Source: Rhodospirillales bacterium 70-18
GTDB taxonomy: Bacteria; Pseudomonadota; Alphaproteobacteria; Acetobacterales; Acetobacteraceae
NCBI GenBank assembly: GCA_001899585.1
Contig: MKWE01000056.1
Span: forward strand, 219,581 to 283,580
DNA length: 64,000 nt
Direction: 5' to 3'
Shown: positions 52,895 to 63,119 of the stretch, one piece after another
Layout of the letters: each line of letters starts with the position of its first letter
How positions within the stretch are numbered: the stretch's first letter is position 1
The notes under the pieces: generated by a model
What the model was told of the DNA's origin: nothing
Seen by the model: the letters and a program-made list of their open reading frames with translations, nothing else
Databases searched by the model: none
Made by a program: the position numbers and the translations under genes

Positions 52895-54004
52895 TCAGCC
52901 GGTTCGGGCCAGCAACGCCACCCGGTTGCCCGGAAGCGTTTCGAGGCGGCCCGCGAGCTCCATGTCCATCAGGACGGTGCGCACCGCGGCGGCAGAGAAC
53001 TGGCAGCGACGGATCAGATCGTCAACAGCCGTGGGCGCGGGGCCGAGCAGATCGGCCAGCGCCGACATCACCTTTTTGCGCAGTTCGGCGGAAATCTCGC
53101 CCCTATCCTCCCATTCCGCCTGTGCTTCGGACAGGGCCAGCCGGGGGATACGGGGCGTCGGGGTGCGCAGGATGTCGATCACGTCCTGCGCCGTCTCGGT
53201 CAGGTGGGCGCCGTCGCGCAGCAGGCCGTTGGCGCCGCGGGCACGCGGGTCGAGCGGGGAGCCGGGCACGGCGAACACGTCCCGCCCGGCCTCGGCGGCC
53301 AGCCGCGCGGTGATCAGGCTGCCCGAGCGGGGGGCCGCCTCCACCACCACCACGCCCAGCGACAGCCCGGCGATGACGCGGTTGCGGCGGGGAAAGTGGC
53401 GGGCCTGCGGGGCGGTGCCGGGCGGGGCTTCGGCGACCACCGCGCCGCCCCCACCGATCTGGGCCTGCAGGGCGGCGTTTTCAAGCGGATAGGGCATGTC
53501 GAGCCCGCCGGCGACGCAAGCGATGGTGCGGCCCCGGCTCAGCGCGCCGACATGGGCCGCCGTGTCGATGCCGCGCGCCAGGCCCGAAACCACGACGTAG
53601 CCGGCGGCGGCGAGGTCGGCGGCCAGGGCCTCGGCGATGCGCTGGCCGTTGGCCGAGGCGTTGCGGCTGCCCACCACCGCCACGCAGGGCGCGCCCAGGC
53701 TGGCCGGGTCGCCCAGCACGGCCAGCACTGGCGGCGCGTCGGCCAGTTCGGCCAGCAGCGGCGGGTAGGCGGGGTCGCCCAGGAACAGCAGCCGCCCGCC
53801 CAGCGCCGCCACCCGCTCGGCCTCGCGCGCCGCGCTGGCGGGCGAGGGGATGGCGGGGGGGCTGGCCCGGCCGGCGGCGGCGGCGAGCCGGGGCAGGGCG
53901 TCCAGCGCCGCGGCTGCGTCGGCGAAGCGGGCCATCAGGCGGCGATAGCCGACCGGGCCCACGCCTTCGCTGCGGGCGAGGCGAAGCCGGTCCAGCGCCG
54001 TCAC
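52895..54004 (-). CDS. dprA: DNA-processing protein DprA
   Basis: 369 residues from a GTG start. The Rossmann-like domain contains VAVVGSRNASANGQRIAEAL, VVSGLARGIDTAAH, CVAGGLDMPYP, FPRRNRVIAGLS and PRSGSLITARLAAEAGRDVFAVPG, all DprA/Smf signatures. A C-terminal winged helix follows (DDLIRRCQFSAAAVRTVLMDMELAGRLE). It loads RecA on incoming single-stranded DNA during transformation. With comEC at 59675 it makes natural competence conceivable. It lies ten bases downstream of plsY. Confidence 0.94.
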   Translation of the reverse strand: MTALDRLRLARSEGVGPVGYRRLMARFADAAAALDALPRLAAAAGRASPPAIPSPASAAREAERVAALGGRLLFLGDPAYPPLLAELADAPPVLAVLGDPASLGAPCVAVVGSRNASANGQRIAEALAADLAAAGYVVVSGLARGIDTAAHVGALSRGRTIACVAGGLDMPYPLENAALQAQIGGGGAVVAEAPPGTAPQARHFPRRNRVIAGLSLGVVVVEAAPRSGSLITARLAAEAGRDVFAVPGSPLDPRARGANGLLRDGAHLTETAQDVIDILRTPTPRIPRLALSEAQAEWEDRGEISAELRKKVMSALADLLGPAPTAVDDLIRRCQFSAAAVRTVLMDMELAGRLETLPGNRVALLARTG

Positions 54005-54014
54005 GGCCGGTTGG

Positions 54015-54617
54015 TCACTTCTTCTGGCCGATCTGCGGCTCGGTGCCGGCGATCAGGCGGGCGATGTTGCCGCGATGGCGCTGCCAGACGAAGGCTGCGA
54101 TGGCCACCGCCATGAGGGCGCGCGGCAGGCCATAGCCGGTGGCGGCCACCAGGATGGGCGCCAGCACGGAGGCCAGCAGCGCCGCCGCCGAGGAGATGCG
54201 CAGCGCCGCCACGGTGACGATCCAGGCCAGCGCCGCCAGCAGCGCGGCCACGGGTGCCGCTGCGATCAGCACCCCGAACCCGGTCGCCACCCCCTTGCCG
54301 CCCTTGAAGCCCAGCCAGACCGGGAACATGTGGCCGATCACCGCGAAGAAGCCGGCCAGCGCCACGCCGGCTTCGCTGCCTGCGCGCAGTGCGATCACCA
54401 CCGCCACCGCGCCCTTGCCGGCATCCAGCAGCACCGTCGCCGCCGCCAGCCCCTTGCGGCCGGTGCGCAGCACGTTGGTGGCGCCGATATTGCCGCTGCC
54501 AACCTTGCGGATATCGCCCAGCCCGGCCGCGCGGGTCAGCAGCAGGCCGAACGGGATGGAGCCGAGCAGGTAGCCGATCGCGGCCAGCAGCCCGAGCAGC
54601 AGCGCGCCGCCGGTCAT
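54015..54617 (-). CDS. plsY: Acyl-phosphate glycerol-3-phosphate acyltransferase PlsY
   Basis: 200 residues with about five membrane segments. Conserved loops are GSGNIGATNVLRTGRKG (phosphate-loop-like), LLDAGKGA and GHMFPVWLGFKGGKGVATGFG, the catalytic motifs of PlsY. It transfers the acyl group from acyl-phosphate to glycerol 3-phosphate, the first step of phospholipid synthesis in the inner membrane. Its ATG overlaps the stop of the dihydroorotase homologue by four bases. Confidence 0.95.
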   Translation of the reverse strand: MTGGALLLGLLAAIGYLLGSIPFGLLLTRAAGLGDIRKVGSGNIGATNVLRTGRKGLAAATVLLDAGKGAVAVVIALRAGSEAGVALAGFFAVIGHMFPVWLGFKGGKGVATGFGVLIAAAPVAALLAALAWIVTVAALRISSAAALLASVLAPILVAATGYGLPRALMAVAIAAFVWQRHRGNIARLIAGTEPQIGQKK

Positions 54618-55891
54618 GCGCCGAACACCCGCCGCCCGGCCTTCCAGGTGCCGACCACCCGGCCTTCCAGCGCGCGGCCGTCGAACGGCGTGTTCCGCGC
54701 CTTGCCGGCCAGGGCGCCGGCCTCCACCTGCCAGGCCTGCTCGGGATGGAACAGGCACAGATCGGCCGCCGTCCCCTTGGCCAGCGTGCCGGCGGCGCAG
54801 CCCAGCAGGGCGGCGGGGCCGGCGGTCAGCAGCGCCACCGCGCGCGCCATCGCCAGTCCGCCGCCATGCACCTGCGCCAGCGTTACCGCCAGCAGCGTCG
54901 CCAGCCCGGTGCCGCCAGCCGCCGCCTGGGCGAAGGGCAGGCGCTTGTCGTCGGCGTCGCGCGGGGCATGGTCCGAGGCGATGGCGTCGATGGTGCCATC
55001 GGCCAGTGCGGCGGCCACCGCCTGGCGGTCGGCCTCCGCGCGCAGCGGCGGCGAGAACTTCGCGTAGGTGCGGAAATCGCCGATCGCCGTCTCGTTCAGG
55101 TCGAAATAGGGCGGCGCGGTGTCGCAGGTGACTGCGATTCCCTCGTCCTTGGCGCGGCGGATCAGCGCCAGCGCCTCGGCGGTGGAGACATGCGCGAAAT
55201 GCACCGCGCCGCCGGTCATCTGCGCCAGCCGGATGTCGCGCGCCACCAGGATCGCCTCGGCGGCGGCCGGGATGGCCGGCAGGCCGAGCCGGGTGGCCAA
55301 CTCGCCCTGGGTGGCCGCACCGCCCTCGGCCAGCGACGGCTCCTGCGGGTGCTGCACGATGCGCGCCCCGAAGCCGCGCGCGTAGGACAGCGCCAGCGCC
55401 ATCAGCCGGGCCGGGCCGATCGCCCGCGCGCCGTCGGTGAAGGCCACCGCCCCGGCCTCGTGCAGCAGGCCAAGCTCCGCCATCTCCTCGCCCCGGCAGC
55501 CGCGGGTGACCGCGCCATAGGGCAGGATGGACAGGCTGCCGGTCTCCTCGCCGCGCGCCAGCAGCAGGCGCACCAGGGCAGGGTCGTCGATCGCCGGCAT
55601 GGTGTCGGGCAGGGCGGCCAGCGTGGTGATGCCGCCCGAGGCCGCCGCCGCCGCGGCCGAGGCGATGGTCTCGCGGTATTCCCGCCCCGGCTCGCCGAGT
55701 TCGGCGCGCATGTCGACCAGCCCGGGGCAGAGCACGCAGTCGCGCGCATCCACCACCGCCACCCCGTCCGGCCGGCCCAGCCCGGCGCCGAGGTCCAGGA
55801 TGCGGCCGTCGCGCACCAGCAGGTCGCCGACCAGGTCCACCCCGGCGGCGGGGTCCAGCAGCCGGGCGCCGGAGATCAACACGTCAGTCAT
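54614..55891 (-). CDS. pyrC: Dihydroorotase homologue lacking metal-binding histidines
   Basis: 425 residues of the type I dihydroorotase family. The usual metal motif DxHxHxxxPG is [10 protein letters not shown] here (D60, R62, E64), so both histidines are gone; the HxED-like region reads [18 protein letters not shown] and SDHAPR are kept. By analogy with the inactive PyrC' of Pseudomonas and similar alphaproteobacterial proteins, it is probably a structural partner of aspartate transcarbamoylase rather than an enzyme. An active dihydroorotase should be elsewhere in the genome. It overlaps pyrB by eight bases and plsY by four. Confidence 0.88.
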   Translation of the reverse strand: MTDVLISGARLLDPAAGVDLVGDLLVRDGRILDLGAGLGRPDGVAVVDARDCVLCPGLVDMRAELGEPGREYRETIASAAAAAASGGITTLAALPDTMPAIDDPALVRLLLARGEETGSLSILPYGAVTRGCRGEEMAELGLLHEAGAVAFTDGARAIGPARLMALALSYARGFGARIVQHPQEPSLAEGGAATQGELATRLGLPAIPAAAEAILVARDIRLAQMTGGAVHFAHVSTAEALALIRRAKDEGIAVTCDTAPPYFDLNETAIGDFRTYAKFSPPLRAEADRQAVAAALADGTIDAIASDHAPRDADDKRLPFAQAAAGGTGLATLLAVTLAQVHGGGLAMARAVALLTAGPAALLGCAAGTLAKGTAADLCLFHPEQAWQVEAGALAGKARNTPFDGRALEGRVVGTWKAGRRVFGA

Positions 55892-56852
55892 TGCGTCGGC
55901 CCTGGCGCGCCAGGATGTCCAGCACGGCCATGCGCACGGCCACCCCCATCTCCACCTGTTCCTTGATCAGGCTGCGCACCGGGTCGTCGGCCACCGCGCT
56001 GTCGATCTCCACGCCGCGGTTCATCGGGCCGGGGTGCATCACCAGCGCGTCCGGCTTCGCCCAGGCGAGCTTTTCGCCGTCCAGCCCCCAGAAGCGGAAG
56101 AACTCCCGCGCGCTGGGCACCAGGCCGCGCGTCATCCGCTCCTTCTGAAGCCGCAGCATCATCACAATATCAACGCCTTGAAGCCCAGCCTTCATGTCGT
56201 GGAACACCTCAACGCCGAGCCGCTCGGCCGCCGCCGGAACGAGCGTCGGCGGGCCGATCACCCGCACCCGGCTGCCCATCGCGGTCAGCAGGTGGATGTT
56301 GGAGCGTGCCACCCGGCTGTGCAGCACGTCGCCGCAGATCGCCACCGTCAGCCCCTCCAGCCGGCCCTTGCGGCGGCGGATGGTCAGCGCGTCCAGCAGC
56401 GCCTGGGTCGGGTGCTCGTGGGTGCCGTCGCCGGCGTTGATCACCGCCGCGTCCACCTTCTGCGCCAGCAGGTTGGGCGCGCCCGACTCGCCGTGGCGCA
56501 CCACCAGCAGGTCGCAATGCATGGCGTTCAGCGTGGCCGCCGTGTCCAGCAGCGTCTCGCCCTTGTTCACCGAGGAGTTGGACACCGACATGTTGATCAC
56601 GTCCGCGCCCAGCCGCTTGCCGGCCAGCTCGAAGCTGGTGCGGGTGCGCGTCGAATCCTCGAAGAACAGGCTGATCATGGTGCGCCCGCGCAGCAGGTCG
56701 CGCTGCGTCTTGCCGGAGCGGTTGAGCAGCACGTAGCTCTCCGCCAGGTCGAGCATGGACTCGATCTGCGGCGGCTGCATGCCCTCGATCTGGAGCAGGT
56801 GGCTTCTGGGGTTGGGCAAGGCTGCGAGTCCCGATGCGGTGCGGGGCGGCAC
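55884..56852 (-). CDS. pyrB: Aspartate carbamoyltransferase catalytic subunit
   Basis: 322 residues from the GTG at 56852, which gives the family's usual length; the region before it lacks a strong ribosome binding site, and a TTG about 12 codons in is an alternative. Carbamoyl-phosphate and aspartate site motifs are visible: [50 protein letters not shown] and [13 protein letters not shown]. It makes carbamoyl-aspartate in pyrimidine synthesis. No regulatory subunit gene (pyrI) is present, in line with a complex with the inactive dihydroorotase encoded next. Confidence 0.93.
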   Translation of the reverse strand: MPPRTASGLAALPNPRSHLLQIEGMQPPQIESMLDLAESYVLLNRSGKTQRDLLRGRTMISLFFEDSTRTRTSFELAGKRLGADVINMSVSNSSVNKGETLLDTAATLNAMHCDLLVVRHGESGAPNLLAQKVDAAVINAGDGTHEHPTQALLDALTIRRRKGRLEGLTVAICGDVLHSRVARSNIHLLTAMGSRVRVIGPPTLVPAAAERLGVEVFHDMKAGLQGVDIVMMLRLQKERMTRGLVPSAREFFRFWGLDGEKLAWAKPDALVMHPGPMNRGVEIDSAVADDPVRSLIKEQVEMGVAVRMAVLDILARQGRRND

Positions 56853-56923
56853 GTTACCCGCGCCGCCGCCAAGGTGCCAGCGTCCGCCTGTCGCCAGGCC
56901 GCCGGTCGCGACCCCACCGGGCG

Positions 56924-57520
56924 CTACATCGTCGCCATGCCCATCACCGGCAGGTTGAACATGCCGCCGCCCAGCGTGTACTCGGCGAGGTTTTGGCCGA
57001 CGTAGTTGGCGGTGGCCATCGCGCCGATGAAGAACACCGGCACCGCCGCCAGCCCGTGGCCATTGGCCTGCAGCGCGCCGTGCGGGCCATAGGCGTAGCG
57101 GATCTGGTTGTTGCCGGCGTCGCGCCAGGCATGCACCACCACGCCGTTGTTCAGCCCCGGCCCGGCCTGCCCGAACAGCGCGGCGGTGTCGAAATACAGC
57201 ACGTTGCCGTGGTAGTTGAATGCCGTGCGCAAGGTCTGCCGCAACTGGCCCGGCATCACCATCGCCGCGTCGCGCCCCGCGCCGGGGGCCCAGGCGCCGA
57301 CATTGCCGATGCACACGATGCTGTCGATCGGTCCCAGCATGAACGGCATCAGCGCGGTCGCCGCCCGCTGGATCTGCGCCGCGCTGGAGTACATCGTCAT
57401 GTGCATGCCCGCCAGCGTGCCCCCGGTGGAGCCGAGCACGAGCGCCATGCAGGTCTGGATATTGGGGTAGATGAGGTCGGTATCGACCGAGCAGACTTCC
57501 TCCGCCAGCGCCATCGTCAT
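56924..57520 (-). CDS. Unknown protein with a CheD-like Cys/His arrangement
   Basis: 198 residues, no signal peptide or membrane segment, start ATG at 57520 with GGGGGA upstream. I do not recognise a named family. Residues 20-42 ([13 protein letters not shown] then GTLAGMHMT) place C24 and H40 sixteen residues apart in a setting like the active site of the deamidase CheD (Cys and His seventeen apart, with a G-AGMAH-like loop). The strand [11 protein letters not shown] and the helix LRQTLRTAF then fall where CheD has similar elements. This is pattern likeness only. The C-terminal third is glycine-rich ([15 protein letters not shown]). It sits upstream of pyrB on the same strand without chemotaxis genes nearby. 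Confidence 0.55.
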   Translation of the reverse strand: MTMALAEEVCSVDTDLIYPNIQTCMALVLGSTGGTLAGMHMTMYSSAAQIQRAATALMPFMLGPIDSIVCIGNVGAWAPGAGRDAAMVMPGQLRQTLRTAFNYHGNVLYFDTAALFGQAGPGLNNGVVVHAWRDAGNNQIRYAYGPHGALQANGHGLAAVPVFFIGAMATANYVGQNLAEYTLGGGMFNLPVMGMATM

Positions 57521-57637
57521 GGCAATCCCCCTATTCCGGTCTGGTTATGCAACGGCACCAGTTATCATGCCGGCGCGGGGAGCGCCGAATGACATTGCCG
57601 TTGCCCGGCCGTTATTCGCCGGAGCCGGTCCCCCGGC

Positions 57638-59035
57638 TCAGGCCGAGGCCGCCGCGATCCGCGCCAGCGCCTCGCGGCGCCCCAGTGCTGCCAGCGTCGC
57701 GTCGATCGGCGGGCTGGTGGTGCTGCCGGTCAGCGCCGCGCGCAGCGGCTGCGCCACCTGGCCCAGCTTGCGCCCGCTGGCCTCGGCATAGGCCCGCAGC
57801 GCGGCGTCCAGCCCTGCCAGGCTGAAATCGGTGGCCGCCAGGGCTGCGGCCACCTCGCGCAGCATCAGACGGTTTTCGGCGCTCAGCAGCGCGGCCGCCT
57901 TCGGGTCCATCGGCAAGGGCAGCGGCTGCGCCAGGAATGCCGCCATGTCAGCCAGTTCCACCAGGGTCTTCGCCCGCTCCTTGAACGCGGGCAGCAGCGC
58001 GCGGATGCGGTGGCCGGCATCCGTGCCCAGCGCCAAATGCGGCCGGCGGGCCAGGATCGCCAGCACCTCGTGCAGCAGCCGCGCGTCGTCCGCCCGGCGC
58101 AGCCACACGCTGTTCACCTGGGTCAGCTTGGCATAGTCCATGCGGCTGGCCGACCGGCCGACGCCGTCCAGGTCGAACAGCGCCACCGCCTCCTCGCGCG
58201 ACAGGATCTCGGCGTCGCCATGGCCCCAGCCGAGCCGCAGCAGGTAGTTGCACAGCGCCTCCGGCAGGAAGCCCTCGGCGCGGAACTCCAGCACGCTCAC
58301 CGCGCCGTGCCGCTTGGAGAGCTTGGCGCCGTCGGCGCCATGGATCAGCGGGATATGCGCGAAACGCGGCCGCTCCCAGCCCATGGCATCGTAGATCTGG
58401 CTCTGCCGGAAGGCGTTGGTCAGGTGGTCGTCGCCGCGGATCACATGGGTGATGCCCATGTCGTGGTCGTCCACCACCACGGCGTGCTGATAGGTGGGGG
58501 TGCCGTCGCCGCGCAGGATGATCATGTCGTCCAGCTCGGCGTTGGCCACGCGCACCGGGCCCTGCACCAGGTCGTCCACCACCGTCTCGCCCTCGCGCGG
58601 CGCCCTGATGCGGATGGCCGGCGCCACCCCGGCGGGCGCCTCGGCCGGGTCGCGGTCGCGCCACGGGCTGCGCAGGTGCAGCGAGCGGCCTTCGGCAGCG
58701 GCCTGCTCGCGCATCGCCTTCAGCTCATCCTGGGTCAGCCAGCAGCGATAGGCGGTGCCGGCCGCCAGCATCTGGTGCGCCACCTCGGCATGGCGGGCGG
58801 CGCGGGTGGACTGGAACACGGTCTGCCCGTCATGCGCGATGTCCAGCCATTCCAGCGCGTCCAGGATCGCCCGGGTGTTCTCCGGCGTGCTGCGGGCGCG
58901 GTCGGTGTCCTCGATGCGCAGCAGGAATTCGCCGCCGTGATGCTTGCTGAACAGGTAGTTGAACAGCGCGGTGCGGGCGCCGCCGATATGCAGCAGGCCG
59001 GTCGGGCTGGGGGCGAAACGGGTGCGGACGGTCAT
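57638..59035 (-). CDS. gltX: Glutamyl-tRNA synthetase
   Basis: 465 residues. The class I signature HIGG is in [19 protein letters not shown] and the KMSKS counterpart is [19 protein letters not shown] and [16 protein letters not shown] are further family blocks. It charges tRNA-Glu in the cytoplasm. Many alphaproteobacteria have two gltX paralogues, one able to charge tRNA-Gln for later amidation; I cannot tell which this is. It is followed downstream, after a 117-bp gap without features, by the unknown gene at 56924. Confidence 0.95.
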   Translation of the reverse strand: MTVRTRFAPSPTGLLHIGGARTALFNYLFSKHHGGEFLLRIEDTDRARSTPENTRAILDALEWLDIAHDGQTVFQSTRAARHAEVAHQMLAAGTAYRCWLTQDELKAMREQAAAEGRSLHLRSPWRDRDPAEAPAGVAPAIRIRAPREGETVVDDLVQGPVRVANAELDDMIILRGDGTPTYQHAVVVDDHDMGITHVIRGDDHLTNAFRQSQIYDAMGWERPRFAHIPLIHGADGAKLSKRHGAVSVLEFRAEGFLPEALCNYLLRLGWGHGDAEILSREEAVALFDLDGVGRSASRMDYAKLTQVNSVWLRRADDARLLHEVLAILARRPHLALGTDAGHRIRALLPAFKERAKTLVELADMAAFLAQPLPLPMDPKAAALLSAENRLMLREVAAALAATDFSLAGLDAALRAYAEASGRKLGQVAQPLRAALTGSTTSPPIDATLAALGRREALARIAAASA

Positions 59036-59110
59036 GGCTGCGGCTCTCGTGTCGGCGAAGGCCGCTAAAGAGCCGAGTTGGCCGCGTGGTTCAAGCGCGC
59101 AAACGGCAGG

Positions 59111-59584
59111 TCAGACGAACCGCTCCAGATGCGGCCGGCTCTCCGGCTTGGCGTTCTGGGCCTCCGCCGCGCGGCGCACCACCCGGCGGATCCGCTCGGC
59201 GTCGAAATCCAGCTGCGACAGCGCCAGCCCGCGGTCGAACACCTCGCGGTAATGCGCGATCCGCCCGCCATCCAGCGAGAAGCAGCTCATGCCCTCGAAC
59301 AGCACCGGCCGGCCCAGCAGCCCGGGCAGGCGCGAGGCGTAGCTGAAGCGCCAGCGGGCATAGCCGGTGTCGCCCACGCAGACCGGGTCGATGAACTCCC
59401 AGCGATAGTCGCGCCCGCCGTCATGGAAGCGGGCCAGCATGGCGACGATGGCGGCGGCGCCCTGGTGCGGGCCGAAGAAGCAGTCCTCATACACGCCGTC
59501 GGGGGTGAACAGCGCGGCCAGGCCGGCGCCGTCATTGGCCTGCACGGCGGCGGCGAAACGCCGCAACAGACTCTCGAACGCCAT
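59111..59584 (-). CDS. NTF2-like (SnoaL-type) protein
   Basis: 157 residues, start ATG after AGGAGA. The pattern AVQANDGAGLAALFTPDGVYEDCFFG, HQGAAAIVAMLARFHDGG, RWEFIDPVCVGDTGYARWRFSY and GMSCFSLDGGRIAHYREVFDRG is that of the NTF2-like/SnoaL fold, a cone-shaped small-molecule binding or isomerase domain. The ligand is unknown. It lies 75 bp upstream of gltX on the same strand and is divergent from comEC across 90 bp. Confidence 0.82.
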   Translation of the reverse strand: MAFESLLRRFAAAVQANDGAGLAALFTPDGVYEDCFFGPHQGAAAIVAMLARFHDGGRDYRWEFIDPVCVGDTGYARWRFSYASRLPGLLGRPVLFEGMSCFSLDGGRIAHYREVFDRGLALSQLDFDAERIRRVVRRAAEAQNAKPESRPHLERFV

Positions 59585-59674
59585 CCCTGTCTCCTGGTGC
59601 CGTCTTGTTATGCCGGGGCTTTTAGCAGCACGCCGGACATGGCGACAGCATCGACGGCGGGCTAGGCTGCCGCG

Positions 59675-61852
59675 ATGAGCGCAACGGCGCGTGCCCTCCA
59701 TCCGGCCTGGCCCGGCATCGCCACCAGGTGGCATGCCTGGGTGGAGGCCGAGCGCGGCCGCTTCGCGCTGTGGCTGCCGGTGTGGATGGCTGCCGGCGTG
59801 GTGCTCTATTTCAGCCTGACCGCCGAGCCGCCCTGGTGGGCCGGGGCGGCGGGGCTGGCCGGGGCGCTGGCGGCGACCGGGCTGCTGTGGCGCCGGCCGG
59901 TGCCGCGTGCCGCCGCCGCCTGCCTGGCCGCCGCGGCGCTGGGGCTGGGCAGCGCGCAACTGGCGACGCTGCGGGCGGCGCCGCTGGCGGCCATTCCCAG
60001 CCACGCCGCCATCGTCACCGGTACCGTGGCGGCGGTGGACGTGCTGCCGCAGGGCCGGCGGGTGCTGCTGGCGCGGCCGAGCCTGGACGGGGCGGCGCCG
60101 CTGGCCCTGGCGGTGCGCATCCGGCTGCGCGCCGGCGATGCCGCCGCCATCGCCACCGGCGACCGGCTGCGGGTGCGCGCGCTGTTGCAACCGCCGGCGC
60201 CGCCGGCCTGGCCGGGCGGCTGGGACCTGCAGCGCGACGCCTTCTTCGCGGGCATCGGCGCCTACGGCTATGCGCTGAACCCCTCCGAGCGGCTGGCCGA
60301 GGGCAGCCCGGCCGACCTCGCCGCCTGGATGCAGCGGGCGCGCGAGGCGATCGCGGTGCGCATCGGCGCGGCCATGGCCGGCGGCGACCCGACCGCGGCG
60401 GCGATCGCCATCACGTTGCTGACCGGCACCACCCACGGCATCGCCGAGGCCGACCGCGCCGCCTTCCGCGATTCTGGGCTGGCGCATCTGCTGGCCATCG
60501 CCGGGCTGCATATCGGCATCGTCATGGGGCTGTTCTTCGCCCTGGCGCGGCTGGGGCTGGGACTGTGGGAATACGCGGCGCTGCACTGGCCGGCCAAGCA
60601 GATCGCGGCGCTGGCGGCGCTGCTGGCCGGCGGCGGCTACCTGCTGCTGACCGGCGGGCATGTGCCGATCCTGCGCAGCTTCGCCATGGCCTGCCTGGTG
60701 ACGCTGGGGGTGCTGGTGGGGCGGCGGGCGCTGTCGATGCGCGGGCTGGGGCTGGCGATGGCGGCGGTGATCGCGGTGGAGCCGAGCGCGGTCATGGGCG
60801 TCAGCTTCCAGATGAGCTTCGGCGCGGTGCTGGCGCTGATCGCCGGCTACGAGGCGCTGCGCCCCTGGCTGCGCCGCCTGCACGGCGACGGCTCGCGCCG
60901 GCGGCGGCTGCTGGCGTACGGGGTGGCGCTGGCGCTGACCAGCGCGCTGGCGGGCACCGCCTCGGCGCCGTTCGGAGCCTATCATTTCGGCCATGTGCAG
61001 CTCTATTTCATCGCCGCCAACCTGCTCGCCGTGCCGATCACCGCGCTGTGGGTGATGCCGGCCGGCATGCTGGGGCTGGCGCTGATGCCGCTGCACCTGG
61101 AGGCGCTGGCGCTGGTGCCGATGGGCTGGGGCATCACCGCCATCCTGCATATCGCCCGCACCGTGGCCGCCTGGCCGGAAGCGGTGCTGGCGGTGCCGCA
61201 TATCCCGGCCTGGGGGCTGGGGGTGCTGAGCCTGGGCATGGCCTGGCTGGGCATCTGGCGCAGCCGGCTACGGCTGGCCGGGCTGGCGCTGATCGGGCTG
61301 GGCCTGCTCTCGCCGCTGCTGGACCGGCCGCCGGACCTGCTGGTCTCGGCCGATGCACGGCTGATCGGCATGCGCACGCCGCGGGGCGCCTTCATCCAGC
61401 GCGACCCCGGCGCGTCCGGCTTCACCTATGATTCCTGGCTGCAACTCTGGGCGGTGCGCGACGCGGCGCCGCTGCCGGGCTGCACCGGCGCGTCCTGCGG
61501 CCTGCGCCCACGCGCCGACGGGCCGGGGGTGCTGCTGCTGCGCGGCCCGGCTGACCCTGCGGCCGCTGCGGCGGCCTGCGGCGCGGCCCTGGTGGTCTCC
61601 GCCGAGCCGATACGGCTGGAGTGCCGCCCCCCGGTGCCAGCGATCGACCGCTTCACCGTGTTCCGCCAGGGCGCCCAGGCGGTCTGGCTGGGGCCGGCGG
61701 GGGTGCGGGTGCTGTCGGACCGCGCGGCGCGCGGCGACCGCCCCTGGGTGGTGCCGGTGCCGACCCGCACCCGCATTCCGGCCGGCCTGCATCTCACCCC
61801 GGCGCTGGCCGAAACGCTGCCGGCGGGCCAGGCGCGGCCGGCGAATGACTGA
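59675..61852 (+). CDS. comEC: ComEC/Rec2 family competence protein without beta-lactamase domain
   Basis: 725 residues. Several N-terminal membrane segments and a DUF4131/OB-like region are followed by the Competence domain, recognised by ALLTGTTHGIAEADRAAFRDSGLAHLLAIAGLHIGI and VMGVSFQMSFGAVLAL, with about eight membrane helices. The C-terminal 170 residues have no HxHxDH motif, so the metallo-beta-lactamase domain found in many ComEC proteins is absent or degenerate. ComEC forms the inner-membrane channel for single-stranded DNA uptake. dprA at 52895 is the only other competence gene in the window. Confidence 0.85.
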   Translation: MSATARALHPAWPGIATRWHAWVEAERGRFALWLPVWMAAGVVLYFSLTAEPPWWAGAAGLAGALAATGLLWRRPVPRAAAACLAAAALGLGSAQLATLRAAPLAAIPSHAAIVTGTVAAVDVLPQGRRVLLARPSLDGAAPLALAVRIRLRAGDAAAIATGDRLRVRALLQPPAPPAWPGGWDLQRDAFFAGIGAYGYALNPSERLAEGSPADLAAWMQRAREAIAVRIGAAMAGGDPTAAAIAITLLTGTTHGIAEADRAAFRDSGLAHLLAIAGLHIGIVMGLFFALARLGLGLWEYAALHWPAKQIAALAALLAGGGYLLLTGGHVPILRSFAMACLVTLGVLVGRRALSMRGLGLAMAAVIAVEPSAVMGVSFQMSFGAVLALIAGYEALRPWLRRLHGDGSRRRRLLAYGVALALTSALAGTASAPFGAYHFGHVQLYFIAANLLAVPITALWVMPAGMLGLALMPLHLEALALVPMGWGITAILHIARTVAAWPEAVLAVPHIPAWGLGVLSLGMAWLGIWRSRLRLAGLALIGLGLLSPLLDRPPDLLVSADARLIGMRTPRGAFIQRDPGASGFTYDSWLQLWAVRDAAPLPGCTGASCGLRPRADGPGVLLLRGPADPAAAAAACGAALVVSAEPIRLECRPPVPAIDRFTVFRQGAQAVWLGPAGVRVLSDRAARGDRPWVVPVPTRTRIPAGLHLTPALAETLPAGQARPAND

Positions 61853-62042
61853 GGAGAAGGCAAGGCTGGGCTCCGCCTAGACCCGCCAGGGGCCGAGTCC
61901 CTGGACCTGCCCATACCACCGAACTGTGTCGCTGGCGCGCCCTGCCTCTTGACCGCGCGGCACCGGCGTCCAACCCTCAACGGCAGCAGCGCGGCGCAAT
62001 GGCCGGGCCGCCCGCGCATCGTCGGGCAGAAGAGGGGGCGTC

Positions 62043-63119
62043 ATGACGCGCAAGCTACGGGTGGGCATCGCCGGCCTGGGCCGGATCTTCGACTTGAACG
62101 TGCTGGGTTATCGCGACAATCCGGACGTCGAGATTGCCGCCCTGTGCGATGCCTCGCCCGAGGCGCTGGACCAGCGCGGTGCGGCGCTACCCGACGCCCG
62201 CCGCACCCGGGATTTCCAGGAGATGCTCGGCTGGGAACTCGACCTGGTCGACATCCTCACGCCGCACCCGCTGCACCAGGACATGGCGGTGGCGGCCCTG
62301 CGCGCCGGCGCACACGTCTCGGTGCAGAAGCCGATGGCGCTGACCCTCGCCGAATGCGACGCAATGATCACAGCGGCGCAGCAGGCCGGCCGCCGGCTCA
62401 AGTTATTCGAGAACTTTGTATTCTATCCGCCGCTGGTGAAGGCGCGCGACCTGCTGCGCGAAGGCGCCATCGGCCGCCCGATGCATTTCCGCATGCAGGT
62501 GGTGATCGGTGACCGCAGCAACGCTTGGCACGTACCCCCATCGGCCAATGCCTGGCGCCAGCACCTCGGTGCCGCGGGCCAGGGCGGCCCGCTGGTGTTC
62601 GATCACGGCCACCACCTGATGGCCGTCGCCCTGTGGCTGTTCGGCGACGCGCGCGACGGCTTCGCCTGCATCGAGACCACCCGCACACCCGCCGGCAGCA
62701 TGCTCGACGCGCCGGCAACGCTGATGTGGCGCCATCGCGACCCTCCCGTGCACACCATGTGGGACGTAAGCCTGGCGCTGCAGATGCGCGTGCGGACCGA
62801 CTATTATGCCAGCCATGAGCGCTTCGAGATCCAAGGTGAGGCCGGCAGCATCGTCGTCAGCCGCTGCTCCGATCGGCTGCTCGACGAGCCGGTGCTGACC
62901 CTGTACCGTGATGGCGAGGTGCGCGCCTTCCACAACATCGACGCCGATTGGGGCAACAGCTTCCGCCTCTCGACCCGCCATTTCGTCGACGTGCTGCGCG
63001 GCCGCGAACCGCTGCAGATCCTCACCGGCGAGGAAGGCCGCCGCGTGATCCAACTGCACCACACGCTCGTGCAATCGAGCCGGCAGCGCCGCATGCTGAC
63101 CGTCGGCGACGATAGCTGA
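62043..63119 (+). CDS. Gfo/Idh/MocA family oxidoreductase
   Basis: 358 residues. The NAD(P)-binding N-terminus RKLRVGIAGLGRIFDLNV and the VQKPMALTLAECDAMI segment (the EKP-type lysine) identify the family. The C-terminal domain contains GGPLVFDHGHHLMAVALWLFGD, with the Asp and His of the usual catalytic position. Members oxidise or reduce sugars and related polyols; substrate unknown. The 190-bp gap upstream shows no recognisable feature. The regulator gene follows 205 bp downstream, in the same direction. It looks slightly less G+C-rich than the block before it, which may mark the start of a separate region. Confidence 0.87.
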   Translation: MTRKLRVGIAGLGRIFDLNVLGYRDNPDVEIAALCDASPEALDQRGAALPDARRTRDFQEMLGWELDLVDILTPHPLHQDMAVAALRAGAHVSVQKPMALTLAECDAMITAAQQAGRRLKLFENFVFYPPLVKARDLLREGAIGRPMHFRMQVVIGDRSNAWHVPPSANAWRQHLGAAGQGGPLVFDHGHHLMAVALWLFGDARDGFACIETTRTPAGSMLDAPATLMWRHRDPPVHTMWDVSLALQMRVRTDYYASHERFEIQGEAGSIVVSRCSDRLLDEPVLTLYRDGEVRAFHNIDADWGNSFRLSTRHFVDVLRGREPLQILTGEEGRRVIQLHHTLVQSSRQRRMLTVGDDS

